The notes: generated from the letters alone by a model not told the origin. A stretch of 64,000 nucleotides of DNA from Neckera pumila (GCA_963969595.1 OZ018412.1:7256501-7320500); one strand, 5' to 3'. Positions 34,918 through 48,400 are shown, counted from the first letter of the stretch. Translations and numbers: made by a program.

Positions 34918-36027
34918 ATGGCGTTGCTGCAGCAGGAGACGATCACCGGGCGGGGTCGAGGCTTGATAGCCACGCGAGGATTGCGAGCCGGTGAGGTTCT
35001 GTTACGAGAATCGCCTCTCTTGTTCTATGAGGAGGCAGAAGCTGCAGAGAGCGCTTCCTTTTGCAGCCACTGTCTCCGCTTACTGTCCCATCGCCAGATC
35101 GTTTCATGCTCTGCTTGCAACGCAGCCACTTTTTGTAGCACTTCCTGCCTAGACTCGGGTAATCATAATTCTCGGACTTGCAATGGAATCAGCGCTTTGA
35201 AGAAGAAGCACCACGATTTCTCATTGGAGGAGCAAACCCTAGCGCGGTTCTTGATCACAGCATATAACTTGGATTCGAAGCCGATTGCGAAGTTGCTGGA
35301 GTTAGAAGGTCGGGAACAGGATGAGGAAGTCGTGAAGAAGCTCCACGCGTTTGTTGTTGAGAATCTCCCATCGGATGTGGAGCCAACGTTAAAGATGACG
35401 GGGGAGTTCTTAGCACGCGATGCTTGCAATACATTCGGACTTATGGCTCCTTCAAAACCCGGAGAAGAAAGAAAAGTCCGTGGCTACGCGATGTACGCGC
35501 AGGCTTCAATGTTCAACCACGATTGCCTCCCAAACGCTTGTAGGTTTGAGTATGTGGATCGTGATAGAGATGGCAACACCGACGTCATTGTGCGTGCTCT
35601 CCACGATATCGAGGAAGGCACTGAGGTATGCTTGAGCTACTTCCCCGTCGACTGGGCTTACGGCGACAGGCAGAAGAAGCTGCAGGAAGAGTATGGATTC
35701 TGGTGCAAGTGTGCGAGGTGTAAGGTGGAGTCCGAGTGGAAAGATGACGAAAGTGAGGAGGAGCTTGAATTGGAGACTATTGAAGTGAAGGAGGAGGAGG
35801 ATGTGGAGGAGGAGGAGGAGGAAGAGGACGACTTCGGCCATGCCATGTTCTTTGTGAAGTATTTGTGTCCTGTGGAGGAGTGCGGGGGGACCATGGCGCC
35901 CTTGCCTCCAGGTGAACTGGATGCGCAAAGATTGGAAGGATCCATGGAATGCAATTTCTGCGGACATGTCAGGTCGGACGAGGAGTTTCATCGGGATCTC
36001 GAGGAGCATGCTGTGGACGATGACTGA
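34918..36027 (+). CDS. SET-domain protein with split MYND-type zinc finger, ASHR2-like
   Basis: Intronless, 369 residues. The open frame extends 33 codons upstream, but 34918 is the first in-frame ATG, and GRGRGLIATR directly after it is the usual start of a SET domain. The SET domain is split by a MYND finger (C49, C52, C64, C67, C73, C77, H83, C88). It resumes with NHDCLPNAC at 200-208, the catalytic-region LSYFPVDW and post-SET cysteines FWCKCARC at 262-268. An acidic linker (279-305, almost all E/D) separates this from a C-terminal cysteine cluster (C317, C322, C345, C348). This SET-MYND class methylates lysines on histones or other proteins. Arabidopsis ASHR2 is a similar-sized single-exon relative; the specific assignment is inference. 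Confidence 0.85.
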   Translation: MALLQQETITGRGRGLIATRGLRAGEVLLRESPLLFYEEAEAAESASFCSHCLRLLSHRQIVSCSACNAATFCSTSCLDSGNHNSRTCNGISALKKKHHDFSLEEQTLARFLITAYNLDSKPIAKLLELEGREQDEEVVKKLHAFVVENLPSDVEPTLKMTGEFLARDACNTFGLMAPSKPGEERKVRGYAMYAQASMFNHDCLPNACRFEYVDRDRDGNTDVIVRALHDIEEGTEVCLSYFPVDWAYGDRQKKLQEEYGFWCKCARCKVESEWKDDESEEELELETIEVKEEEDVEEEEEEEDDFGHAMFFVKYLCPVEECGGTMAPLPPGELDAQRLEGSMECNFCGHVRSDEEFHRDLEEHAVDDD

Positions 36028-36029
36028 GA

Positions 36030-36188
36030 TTGCATGGCTCTTTGTAAGCTTGCATTGCCTCTTTCGAAGGCTTGCACTGTCTCTTTGAAAGCTTGCATTG
36101 GGTCTTGTAGCCTTGCATTGGCTCTTTGTAACCTTGCATTGACTCTTTGTAGGCCTGCTTTGCCTGTTTTGTAACTTTGCATTGCTTC
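36030..36188 (+). repeat. 20-22 bp tandem repeat just after the SET stop codon
   Basis: About 7.5 degenerate copies of a unit close to TTGCATTGGCTCTTTGTAAC begin 3 bp after the stop codon at 36025-36027, so they probably lie in the 3' UTR. Fragments of the unit recur near 36352. Confidence 0.75.
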
Positions 36189-39100
36189 TTCGGGATATCG
36201 TCGTCTTCGTCTCTCTTCTTATTTTAAAGAATGACAAATGTTGACGCAGGTACACAGCAAGGCATGTTGAGGGAAAGACTTGCGTTCATTTTCTTCACGC
36301 GAGTTTTTGTAGATCAATTGATGGAGCTGGATCGCGAGGTATTTGCAGAGCTTGCCTCTTTGTAAGCTTGACGGTGTTGTAAGCTTTCACCGTTATGAAG
36401 GCTTGGAGGTAGAGGATACTCTTTCCGTCACTTGAAGCATTTCAACCCATATGTAGGAGTGTTAGGAGTGTGATTTTGAATAGATCACTATGGGTACAAG
36501 ACCCAATTGTGGTTAGATCAATTTTTTGTCACTGTGTATTATGAATTTCTTATGCGATCATTTCAAAATTGAGAGGTTGTACAGTGGGAGTTTGAAGACC
36601 AGTAAAGTTGACAGAATGACAGAAGACAACCCCGTTTCCGTTCAAAAGATCAGTGGCCATTGAAAGGTCTTGTTAGATGGTCAGTGTGCTACATTGAATA
36701 GGTCTCTTAGGATGAGAAGGAGAACATCCTGGAATGTGTACAGTTGTTCTCGCTGTAAGGTTGCAAGTGTGACTGCCTCATGTTTCGGTGACGCAGGCTT
36801 TGTAGATCGGGCTACCAGGTAGTCCAACGTAAATTCTGATTCTGGTGATTGGAGAGATAAATTTCCAACATTGTTTGCAAGGTTCTAATTTTTCTTTGAT
36901 ATGATTCTAAGTTAGCAACTACTGGGATGATTAGTGTTCCAGGGAATGACATGATTGAAATGATTGACACTTGAGAAATGGATTGCTAGTTTGTTGAACT
37001 CAAGACACATTTCAGAATTCAAAGCTATGTTTGGTATTTTTACAATTGCCCAGGCCTTACAGAAATGGTGTCATACTTTTCTAGCCTTGTGAGGCGGGCT
37101 TGCCTTTTGGTCATCCTGTCCAGATCTTTCTTCTTTCTACTGCGACTTTGAGGACTGAGTGTGCCTTTGGAATTTGATGAGAAGCCGGAGAACACTTACA
37201 AGAGCCATATTGTTGATGCTCTGGAGGGAGAATGTTGCTTCCTATGTCCTAGCCTCACTAGTGTTTTTCTATCCACAATTTTGTCAATTGGCTACTTGAA
37301 AGATGGTAACTATTTTTTTGTAAAGGAAATTTTCATTCTCAGTTTTAGTTAAATTAGCCAGATTATTGTTGTATTTTAAGACCAATAGCCAAAATTTACC
37401 TAGGTATCACCTAGTTTGATATAGATTTCACAAAGTGTCACCCAAGTATTACAGTGATTATTGAAGAAACAGTTGGCTCCTTTTGTAAAATTAAAAAAAA
37501 GAAAACTAAGACTCACATGATATATAATAAGGTACTCCATTTGTTGATGATGGGGTTACAATAGATTTTGGTGAACTTTTTGAATTCTAGTTTTCAATCC
37601 CATTATTCTATTGGTTTAAAATAGAGGAATTAGGTTAAAAGCCATAATTCATTCTTTATGTATGTTTTTTGGTTGCCCATTTTCTCACCTTCAATGCTTG
37701 ATAAAGTAGGTTTTAACCTTGGAACATTAGAGGAGCCCAAATGTGATTTTTGGATGACAAAGAATACTTGTTAGAAGATGTAAAATGGTATATTTTCATC
37801 CAATTTTGGAGGGTTGGAGGAGAAGATTATCCTTGTCATAACACACATAAAAAAGGCCTTTTGGTGTGTTTTGGCAACTCCTACCTTTTTGTTTTTAATT
37901 TGAATCTCAAATTTTCTCTTTATTTCCTCTATTCATAAAAAAGGCCTTTTGGTGTGTTTTTCTTACTCAAACTTAGTTGCAAAATAGAGGAAATAAAGAG
38001 AAAATTTGAGACAAATATAAGCTTTGTCTTTCTATGGTCAATAATCTTACACTAACTTTTGAGTTCTAAAAGCATCATTAATGGATCACAACAAATAGGG
38101 TAGCAAATTAAATACCTTTTGAATAATTGATGCAGAATTAGAATTTGAAAACGCCATCTTTGGAAGTGCATTAAAAACTTGCATAAATAAATATTGTATT
38201 CAGTGGTGAAGGTTGGCATTCGTTGCCAAATAATTAAATTAAATTTGACAATTTATAAAAAAAAACTAAAATCCCATAGATCTTGGCATTTGTCTTTAGA
38301 AATATTTTTAGTCATGATCATATAGATTTCCTTGTATATTTGTATTTGGTCTTTTAGACAACTACAATAGTGCCCATTATAAGCAAGCAAAAAGATTAAA
38401 ACTATAGAAAATTGCAACAAATAATGCTTCAAAAAGATTTTGTTTGGCAATTTGTTTTGCCATTTCCATGAATATTTGTTAAGCATGATTTTGGTCTTTT
38501 GACTATAATTTTTGCCTTTTAGCTTATTTCTAATGGATTCTATTTATGTCATTCAAAGTCTAAACCCAAATATTCTTGTGTTTATTCTATGTAATTTTCT
38601 TAAAGCTTTCAATAATAGGAATCTCAAGTTTTAATTCCACACCAATGAAAAGATAGTAACACATTTGTTAGGCAATTTGTTGTGATTAATTGATGATGCT
38701 ATAAAGAAACCACATATCCATTCATCAAGATGGAACCTTTGCATATGCTAATGACAAAAGAAGAAGCTTTACAAATGTAACCTTTTTTTTGTCTCTATGG
38801 TTCCAAATTGTTTAGGGACTAATTCAACAACTAAACTCCGCTTTGTTTTATGATCCTTCAATTATTAAAAACACCAAGCTAATTTATAATGTCTACCTCT
38901 TTTCACAGTAGAGGTACCTTCATAAGTGCATCCAAAGAATTGAACTTCATTATACTCCTTCATTCACTTTTCATCCAATCTTCAAGCCCAACACTCATAT
39001 AAAGCCTCAATTCCTCCCACGGCCCCTACCTAGTCCAAATCTTCCTTGGTTGAAATTTGACCCAACCCCAATTCCTCCCATGGCCCCTACCTAGTCCAAA

Positions 39101-40040
39101 TCCTCCTTGGTCAAAATTTGACCCGTATCCATCTGTTAATATACCATGCACATGCTCAAGGCACTGCATGGCTTAATATTCCCAATTCTTCATTTGCCTT
39201 TCAGTTACAAATATTACATTTTTTTTTCACTTTTTGTGATGGAAGGTCTCATTGTGACTTTTTGAAGTCAATCGTGGGACCATAGATGATTAGACTCTCC
39301 ACATACTCAAATCATCCTAACTCAAGTGATTGGAGTTTCTCCCTTCATTTTATTCATTTATATATTTTTTCTTTAAATTTGAAGAGAATTTCATAAGACT
39401 TTCATGTTTTTTTTCCCTTCGGCATTTAAAAGCATTTTACAGTGTGAAGGGCACTCCAACATTTCGAATACTAAGAATTCTAATCTGACTAATGAAACAA
39501 TAATTTCGTCGTAAATCAGCACGAATAATGAACCAACTGGCACCCAGTTTCCAGCTAACCGACGACGACCGCAGCCTGTTCCCAGTCCAATAATGAACGA
39601 AAAGCAACGCTCCCATTGAGTTCCCTACCCGTTCTCTGTTTGTTCTCAATGCACGCGGGGTCCAACAGCGTTTTGTTCGAGAAAGGAGAGAGGGGTCCGC
39701 TATAGCCAGGAAGCGCTCTACACGCACAGCTCACCAACGCTTTGAGCTCTACGCCGTCCGTGTTTGTAACTCCCCGTGCGACATATTTCGCCTCAGATCT
39801 GCACTGCATTGCGTTTTTATTTGGTGAGTAATTTTTCTCTGGAGCATTTTGGTTCATTTTTCGCCTTGATCTGTGGAAGTGAGGGCCATATGATTCGGAA
39901 ACATACCTTGGTGTTTGTTATGCGCCAGTGTGGTGTTGCTGAAGGAGATCGTGCTTGTGTAGGTATTGGATTGTGAATCAGAAGCGTTTCTCTGCTATTA
40001 AGTGCGTGACAGAATCGAGAAAGAGCGTTTTGTGGGGGGG
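36189..40040. other. Spacer without recognised gene
   Basis: No recognised coding region. Two structures stand out: a 28-bp inverted repeat around 37905-37932 and 37983-38012 next to a direct repeat of AAAAAAGGCCTTTTGGTG (about 37848 and 37936), and a 61-bp tandem duplication at 39008-39125. The last few hundred bases are more GC-rich and probably hold the PRA1 promoter. Confidence 0.45.
39008..39125. repeat. 61-bp tandem duplication
   Basis: Two adjacent copies, each starting CAATTCCTCCCA and continuing GGCCCCTACCTAGTCCAAAT, with a few substitutions between them. Confidence 0.8.
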
Positions 40041-40049
40041 CTAGGGTTT
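40041..40049 (+). promoter_or_regulatory. CTAGGGTTT leader motif before PRA1
   Basis: CTAGGGTTT lies 19 bp before the PRA1 ATG. The same kind of motif precedes the SET gene and recurs near 52873. It is typical of plant 5' leaders; function is not shown here. Confidence 0.45.
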
Positions 40050-40068
40050 GTGGATTAGGAGTACCAAA

Positions 40069-40686
40069 ATGTCGCCTGCAGGCCAGCCCCCTGTGATTCC
40101 CGTTACTCAGCAAGGATCTTCTGGAGTTGTGACGCCACAGCAGGCGACGTTCTGGGTGCTTGCCGGAAAGGCGCAAGATGTGTTCAATCTGGCGCTCGCG
40201 CAGAAGCGACCGTGGGCGGAAGTGGCTGACCGGACGCAAATGGCGAAGCCGGAGTCTTTCAGTGAGGCTATTACTCGGGCACGCAAGAATTGGTTCTACT
40301 TCCGCATCAACTACGCGCTTGTGATGACGGGCGTGGTCGCATTGAGTTTGATCTTCAATCCCGGATCGCTTTTCTTCCTTCTTGCTCTCTTGGCCGGGTG
40401 GACTTATCTTTACCTTGTGCGCACGGAGCCTCTCGTCCTCTTTGGACGGACATTCAGCGAAAGGGAGGTTCTCCTCGGCATGAGCTTGTTCTCCGTGATC
40501 ATGATCTTCATGACGAATGTGGGATCGATCCTGATTTCCGCTATCATGATTGGCGCTGCCCTCTGCTTCGCCCATGGGGCTTACCGCGTTCCGGATGACC
40601 TGTTCCTCGACGAGCAAGAGACGACGGGAGGCATCTTGTCGTTCCTCTCTTCAGCCACTGTGCCGCAAGCGATGACCCATGTGTAG
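40069..40686 (+). CDS. PRA1 family protein (prenylated Rab acceptor)
   Basis: Intronless, 205 residues; the first ATG of the frame is at 40069. The N-terminus is hydrophilic and ends in RPWAEVADRTQMAKPESFSEAITRARKNWFYFRINY (residues 48-82), the conserved entry into the PRA1 domain. Two hydrophobic hairpins follow, about 83-118 and 134-170, separated by RTEPLVLFGRTFSE. The short tail is acidic (DDLFLDEQE). PRA1 proteins are integral ER/Golgi/endosomal membrane proteins that bind prenylated Rab GTPases and act in vesicle traffic. Single-exon structure is usual for plant PRA1 genes. Exon GC content is much higher than in the surrounding spacer. Confidence 0.93.
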   Translation: MSPAGQPPVIPVTQQGSSGVVTPQQATFWVLAGKAQDVFNLALAQKRPWAEVADRTQMAKPESFSEAITRARKNWFYFRINYALVMTGVVALSLIFNPGSLFFLLALLAGWTYLYLVRTEPLVLFGRTFSEREVLLGMSLFSVIMIFMTNVGSILISAIMIGAALCFAHGAYRVPDDLFLDEQETTGGILSFLSSATVPQAMTHV

Positions 40687-43600
40687 ATCCCTACACTTCC
40701 TGCATTATTGTAATGATAGGGTTTCCACTCCATTTTTTCAAAGTCGTCGGAGTCATCACGACGGTCGTGTATCACGACTCAGGTTCATTATATTTGATGC
40801 ATCGAGAATTAATAGCCTTCATTGCTGTAGACCTCCTTGCAGCTGCAACTGGGCTTCCAAGAACAGGGACATGCTTCTGTGCTGATGAGACGATGATTTA
40901 TCTGCGTAAGCACATTAGAACTCATTGAATTGTTGACTTGAGAGAGAAGAGAAGAGAGCGCTCAGGTATGTAGTATTAGATATTATCATGTCTTATAGGA
41001 TGTGATATCTATGTGTAGGATTGAAGAATCCTTTGCTATCTGTTCAGAAACCTTTACTGAGGTGTATCCACTTCATTTTCTAATGAACATCCAGTATTGA
41101 CTCACTGATTATTGACTGCATTGTACTTGTCTTAACTTGCCATGCCGCTTTGAGTAGCAGCTCAGGGAGATTTCTACGATTGCACAGGGATGCTGCACTT
41201 CAGTATTCAAACTTTGCCATTTGGTTAGATTCTTGAGTTCCACCTTTGTTTATACGCTTTGACTGTCGTGTCACATCATGTGAAATACGCCGTACTCTTT
41301 AATTAGGATTAGAATGGCCTAACTATGTATGGTAAACCAGCCTGTGGCAGGCAGAATGACTGGTTTGCCCTGTTGGCATTGTTTAAATTAAAAAAATTCC
41401 CCCATATGAAGCCAAATGTGAGAAATAGGGAGAGCAATTGAAATTTTATTTTTCTGACAAAGTATGAATTTTTTATGAATTTTTTAAGAATGCTGTCCAA
41501 ATGACCCCAACATGTGTAGACTTACCCCAAAACCAACAAATAGCGTATCTATAATGGTCATCTTACTCACCTAAAGTAGTCACAATATTTCTTGATATGG
41601 CTAAAATATTTCCTAACATGCTGACAACATAAAAGCCTAAAAAAGTCACTTTTTTGTGATGAATTTATACCAATAAGGTGAAAGTTCCTATTGTATCGTA
41701 CGTGTCGGCACTTTACTACCAAAATGGTTTAGTTCTTGTAGTTTGACAGTTCGGCAGCTTGATTTGGATTTTTTGGCTTTTGGCACTTTGATTTATCTAA
41801 TTTTTAGACACTCCTAATTTTGATTGACTTTTTTTATTTATGTTCAAATGTATTCTTTTTTCTAAATTTTCTCAAGAATAATTTTTGGATGTTTAGAATT
41901 AGCAACAATGAATTTTTTTCAGATTTCAAAATTATTTGTACAATTTTTAAAATTTTAGACATGATCCAAATTTCCCTACTTATTTCTAAAAGTGACCTAC
42001 ATGTGATATTAGTTCCTAATCACTCCATCACTCAAGACATTGATTGTGGCTATTAATTCAACCTAATGTAATCCAAATCTCATTAATTGAAAAAAGTCTA
42101 TCATGGATTGATGCAAAGACTTATAGTGTGGTTTGGTTGTCACTGCTTTAGTGGGGTCATTCTTCAAAAATTCATAGTGAGCTTGATATTCCTCGATATC
42201 TTTGAAGATTCATAGACTTTGATTGTAGTCACTACCTCAACCTAATGTAGCCCAAATCTCATTTACTAAAAAAAGTCTATCATGAATTGATGCAAAGACT
42301 TATAGAATGTCATAGGTGGTTTGCTTGTTATAGATTAGATTGTCTTAGTGGAATAGAAGTGCCTAATACCATCCATTTAAGCATCTACAGACCTTGGAGA
42401 TGATTCACATTAGAGGACATTTGAAGCCTCTAGAAGATTGCGAGTTACCCTGTGTTCCCATATTGCGGGAACACAGGATAATTGCTGGTTGATGTGGCTT
42501 GGATTATGCCACGTCATTTTTAGAAAAATAAATAAAAATAAATTGCTTTGAATGATATTTAGGAAAAAAAATTCTAACAACCTGTATTGACTGTTCACAG
42601 GATTAGGCCAGATTTGGGAACAGGTCTGAAATGGTCTTCTAGAGGCCTCAAATGTCTTCTAATGTGTAGTTATAAACTTTTCATATATTGATTAATTTGA
42701 GTGGAGACAAACCAATTGAAATTGTTTTTTTGGACAAAAAATTGTAACTTCTATAAAATTCCAAAGTGGTATGCCTTTAACCCTTGTACACATGAGCAAC
42801 CAAAAAGTTGTTGATGAATGACTTTTAGAGAAATTGTAGAAATGAAGAATGCACCTATTCATCCAAAGATCTACTTAATTTTTATTGATTACCTTGGTCA
42901 TAGGCCTTGTCTTTCCCAAGTCAACCCCTAAAGACAAGCCTAAGCCTACAAGGTCAAGCTCATAATCTTTTTTTGTGTTTGCTGCCATTTTGGAACTAGT
43001 ATGAATGAAATTTTTTACGTTTATTTTCTCAAGATGAAATTTGATGTCTTCTATACATGCTAGAAACCTCAATTTTTTCTATGAAAATTTGAAATTACAA
43101 TGGATTTTTAAAGAAAAAGTAAAGGAAATTGATATCAAATACAAAATATGCTCAAAAAATCTGAAATTTTCAACATAGGTGTATTTTCTTAATGTAGAAC
43201 ATCATGGTACAAATGAAAGTTACCATGTCATTCTTAAATTAGAAAATCAACAAACCATGGTTATAGGCCCAAAGTTCAAATTGCAATAAAACATTGGATT
43301 TTAAGACTTTATTGAATTTTTCCAATTGATGTATAAATGGATTTTGATAAAATTCATTTCATGAGTCAGCCTCAAATTCCAAAAAATATTGTTTTTAGGG
43401 CTAAAATTCATATAAAAAAGGAGCAAGAATTGACCAAAATACATTAGAAAGGTGATATGTGGATTAAGCATCTTCTTCTTCTAAAGAGTCAATAATACCA
43501 TAATGAAGGAATATGCAATACTATTTCCTAAAAATGCATTCAAGCAACTCCCTCCCAAAAATTGGAGGAAGAAGTATTTTTCTCCATCCTACAATCCCAT

Positions 43601-45418
43601 CTGAAGTCATCCAAAGGACACAAATCATTTGCAACATCCTTTAGGCATTAAAATACTAAACCATAGGGGCCATGGACATACCCAAAGAAAACTTCAATAA
43701 AATGTAATTTGACCTACAAAAAGTATTCTTGAACCATAACAAAATATATCCTAAAACCAACTTCCTTGAGGTATTCCTAAATGCAAAATTCATTCTAAAT
43801 AGTTTACCTCATGTGATTATATGTGAACTACTTAACCACCACCAAACAAGCCAATGACCATTTCATTGAGTGTTTGAAAGTGCCTTAATTGTCACAAATT
43901 TTTATAGCTCACCTCACCTCTATAGATTTCATTTTCACTACAATAAAAAATTAATGTGAAGAAGGGTGAAATTGGGGTAGTTTCATGGAGCAAAATTGTT
44001 GGATCCATGACAAAACTTAGATATTTCCACCTGGTTTTGGCTTGGTTCTACAACCACCCCTATACAATCATGAGCATCTACACTTAAATCATACAGTTAG
44101 TCAATTCCATTGCATATTTTTGTTTGCAAGATAGGGGAAACAAGTGCATGACAAATCACAAGGATGCTTGTGGTGCTCTAGATTTTCATTGTGAACATCA
44201 AATGAAACAATTGGATGATATTTCTCTAGGATGAAAACGTGATGGATTTTGTGACAAGAGTTGTGACAAGGGTCATGACACTGAGTACTTAATATAATAG
44301 ATTCTCTTTCATCACATCCCTCAACCTCCTCATTGTAGTTCCATACTACAATGAACATCATGGATACCCAAAATTAAAGCATCATGGTCAATTCCCAGGT
44401 GTTGCAAAGTGTCTATAAATGAAAATTTTCTTCTACTGTAGATATAAAGCAAACAGAGCAGGCAGCAAACAGACTCAAGCTCGCTCCGTCTGGTTGCCAG
44501 AAGAAGGGTCCCATGCACCTTCACTTCAGGATTTTGCGTGCCTGGAAAAAAGTGAATTAGTGCCAGTGCCTGACCATTGCAATTTCAAGACTACAGCACA
44601 ATAGTTCATGACGATTGAATATGTACACCCGTACATAGCACAACATTTCATGCACTCTCTTGATGAAAATCTTAAAATTTCTTAACATACTGCAGAAAGT
44701 TCAAAAATAATCGATCATACCTCCATGGTGTTGATGCAGACGTTGATCACTCAGCGTGTTATTTATGAAATTTTTGGAGCTCTCTGCCTCTAGGTCGTCC
44801 TTGTGCAAAGTGCTTAATCCCAAGATTGATGGAACTACTCCATGATTTCATCCAAGCTTCCTTATTTCTCGATGCACATATACAAGTTGACTGCAATCAG
44901 CTCATCCCTTGTGATTGTTTCTGGATTGAGGTATCTCCAATCTTGATCGGAAGCAGACACCAAGGACAACAAATGTGGAGGAGCTCTTTGAGGACACCGG
45001 CTAATTAAATAATTGATGCCATCACAGAAAGCCCGAGGCGATCAACTGTCAAGAGTAGGTCCTGAACATGTAGAGAGAATGCTTAGGTTTAGTCAATGAT
45101 AGTTTTGGCTCACATAGTGGACAAGCTCCTTGGCTACCGTGACCTGTTGAATGCAGCCTGCGGTCACAAAAGAACGAGAGATAAATGTGAGCATCAATTA
45201 CAGCTTACCGATGCCTTGTAGGATAACATAACATAAAGAACAATGAGGTCTATTCCTTGTTTACATCGATGATTATCCAATATATTCAAACATTGTCAAA
45301 GATCATCAAAAATAGTCAGAGACTGCCAACGATCATCAAGACTTATCAAAGATTTTGAGAAATTTGACCTGTGCTCTGCAACATATGATGCCACTATCAA
45401 TCGGGATTTCCAAACTGA
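40687..45418. other. Spacer with repeat fragments, no gene recognised
   Basis: 40687-41300 probably contains the PRA1 3' UTR. From about 41400 to 42050 there is a degraded copy of the 8167/18561 repeat. A block of about 90 bp (CTAATGTA-CCAAATCTCATT...) is duplicated at about 42060-42125 and 42243-42305. A MITE lies at 42406-42662. 43.0-45.4 kb holds short open frames on both strands without family motifs; 44340-45060 is more GC-rich and could be an old gene remnant. Confidence 0.4.
42406..42662. mobile_element. MITE with CATTAGA ends, copy 1
   Basis: About 257 bp with ~30-bp terminal inverted repeats: CATTAGAGGACATTTGAAGC at the left and CATTAGAAGACATTTGAGGC inward from the right. An internal hairpin, TGTTCCCATATTGCGGGAACA, follows the left arm. 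A second copy with the same layout sits at about 57166-57470. Confidence 0.7.
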
Positions 45419-48400
45419 TCACCAGTAATCTTTACACGAACACAAGCCATCTTTGAAGTGATGAAAGCGATTTGCATCCCTGACCACAATCTCTTTTCCA
45501 GTCACTTTGCACATCAATTTGATTGCTGTATGACAATCTGAACACACCCGAAGGTTCTTGTAAACACGAACAGGTTTACTACTACGAGTGCAAATAAGTC
45601 CATACGCAACAGCCAACTTCTCACTATGAGAGCAAAGAGAAAACTCTTTATCCTTCTCGTCAATATCATGCAACACAAGCCGGGTATCTGGAAGGTAGCC
45701 TTCAGCCTTGATTTTCTCAGTCAATCTGCTCAGCTCCGCATATATCTCCTTTGATTCCGGGTGAGATGTATCCCCTCCAACAAAGGTATGAATCTTGTTA
45801 TCCACTTCAATCCAGCTACGCCCCGGTTCCTTGCGTACACCTCTCTCCTGCATCATAGAGCGCACCAATGATACCTCCTCCCACTTCTCCTCTGCAGCAT
45901 AGATGTTGGAGAGGAGCACGTACGTCGAGGCATCCTTGGGTTCTAACTTGACGCGCTCTTTAGCCGCAAGTTCACCCAACTCCACATTCCCATAAGATCT
46001 ACAAGCACTGAGCAAGGCTCCCCAAGTAGTTCCATCTGGTTCAACTGGCATTTTATCAATGCAGAGCTTTGCTTCCTCCAGGTGACCTGCCCGCCCAAGA
46101 ATATCCACCATGCAGTTCCAATGCAGCACATTGGGAACGATGCCATAATCTTGCGACATAGCTAGGAAGAGTTGCCGGCCTTCGTCAACAAGCCCTGCAT
46201 GACTACAGGCCGATAGCACTGCCACAAATGAGTAACCATCAGGCTTCACACCGTCTGCATTCATTTTCCTGAAGACTTCTAGAGCTTCAGACCCACATCC
46301 ATGTTGGGCAAGTCCCCCAATCATCACAGTCCATGTCCTTACATCACGTTGCTTCATTCTATTAAAAACCAGTCTGGCATCATCAATGCTGCCACACTTT
46401 GCATACATGTGGACCAGCGCATTGCCCACCCGCAAATCCGACTCAAATCCCCCTTCACAAGCATGGCTGTGCACCTCCTTCACCCAATCCAAAGCCCCTG
46501 CGCTTGCACATGCATTGAGTATGCTCATATAAGTGACTGCATTTGGCTTGAAACCTTCTCGAATCAATTGGAGAAACAATCGATATGCTTCCTCACCACT
46601 CCCACTTTCAGCATATGCGCCGATCATCACAGTCCATGAAATCAAGTCCCGTTCCTCCATTCTGTCAAAAACCAGTCTGGCATCATCGATACTGCCGCAC
46701 TTCGCATACATGTGGACCAGCGCATTGCCCACGCGCACATCTGACTCCAGTCCCCCATCACGGGAATGGCTGTGAACCTCCTTCACCCACTCCAAAGCCC
46801 CTGCGCTTGCACAGGCTTTCAGTATGCTCATATATGTGACTGCGTCTGGTTTAAAGCCTTCCAGTATCAGTTGAAGAAACAATCGATATGCTTCCTCACC
46901 GCACCCACTTTCACCATATGCGCCAATCATCACGTTCCATGTAATTACATCCCGTTCCTCCATTCTGCCAAAAACTAGTCGCGCATCATCGATACTGCCA
47001 CACTTCGCATACATGTGGACTAGCGCATTGCCCACACGCACATCTGACTCAAATCCATCTTCGCGAGCATGGCTGTGAACCTCCTTCACCCACTCCAGGG
47101 CCTCTGCGCTTGCACATGCATTCAGGATACTCGCATAAGTAAATGCATCTGGTTTTAAACCTTCTCGTTTCATTCGGAGAATAAGTTCATATGCTTCACG
47201 CTCACACCCATGTTGAGCAAGCCCTCCAATCATAACAGTCCACGTCCTTACATCGCGGTGCTTCATTCTGCCAAAAACCAGTCTGGCATCATCGATGCTG
47301 CCGCACTTTGAATACATGTGGACTAGAGCATTGCCCACACGCACATCTGACTCAAACCCTCCTTCGCGAGCATGGCTGTGAACCTCCTTCACCCACTCCA
47401 AAGCCCCTGAGCTTGCACATGTATTCAAAATACTCGCATATGTAAAAGCATCTGGTTTTAAGCCTTTCCGTTTCATTTGGAGAAACAATCGATATGCCTC
47501 CTCACCACACCCAGTTTCAGCATATGCTCCAATCATCACAGTCCAAGAAATGACATTACGACTGGCCAACTTATCAAAAGTTTTCCTTGCCTCCTTTATG
47601 CGCCCACACTTTGCATACATTGTAAGGAGCGCGGTCCCTACACGCACATCTGACTCAAGGCCACCATCTCTGATATATGCATGAATTTTTTCGCCCCATT
47701 CTAAAGCTGATGGGCTGGCACATGCCTTCAGGATGCTCAAGTAAGTAACCGCATCTGGCTGCACACCTTCTTGGAGCATTTGATTGAAAACTTCCATCGC
47801 ATCTTTTGCGCGACTGTGCTGAGCATACCCTCCAATCATTTTAGTCCAACTAAGTAAGTCCTTCTCCACAAGTTCATCAAACACTCGGCATGCATCTTCC
47901 AATGTCCCACACCTGATGTAGGCACTCAGTAGGTTGTTTGCCAGATGTGTATTCTGTTGTATTCCACTTTCAATGATGCACTCATGAACTTGCTTGACTG
48001 CTGAAAGGTCTTCCTGCTTCAAGCACCGCTTCAGAACTCCAACATACATGTACGGGCTCAACGGACTCATAGCAATGCCTTGTTGTAGTCGGTTCTTCGA
48101 AACATCAATTGCTTCACTGTTTTTTGCACTTTGCATGCGCATATTGCCACCGCCAACTTGAGCATTTTGCTTTGACTGTCTTGCACTAGCGGGCAAAGTG
48201 TTTCTTCTTCCAAAAGCGCCCTTAGGTAACCTGGCTCATCAATATATTCTTCATGAGAACAACTCTCGAAACACGGGAAACTTTACTCAATCAATTCGCA
48301 CATCCTTAGGTGCGACAATATCTCTTAAATACAAAATATTTCCCAAAAAGTTCATTGCACTTTAAATGCACCTAATAAACACTCACAAAGTGACCAACAT

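Noticed and set aside
35506..36255. 249-codon minus-strand frame across the SET gene and its 3' repeat
   Set aside because: Antisense shadow of the acidic SET tail and a low-complexity translation of the minisatellite.
39817..40617. 266-codon minus-strand frame opposite PRA1
   Set aside because: Antisense shadow; the plus strand encodes a clear PRA1 protein.
42780..42800. TTTAACCCTTGTACAC as another TTAA-element end
   Set aside because: No partner end and no similarity to the three families beyond the first bases.
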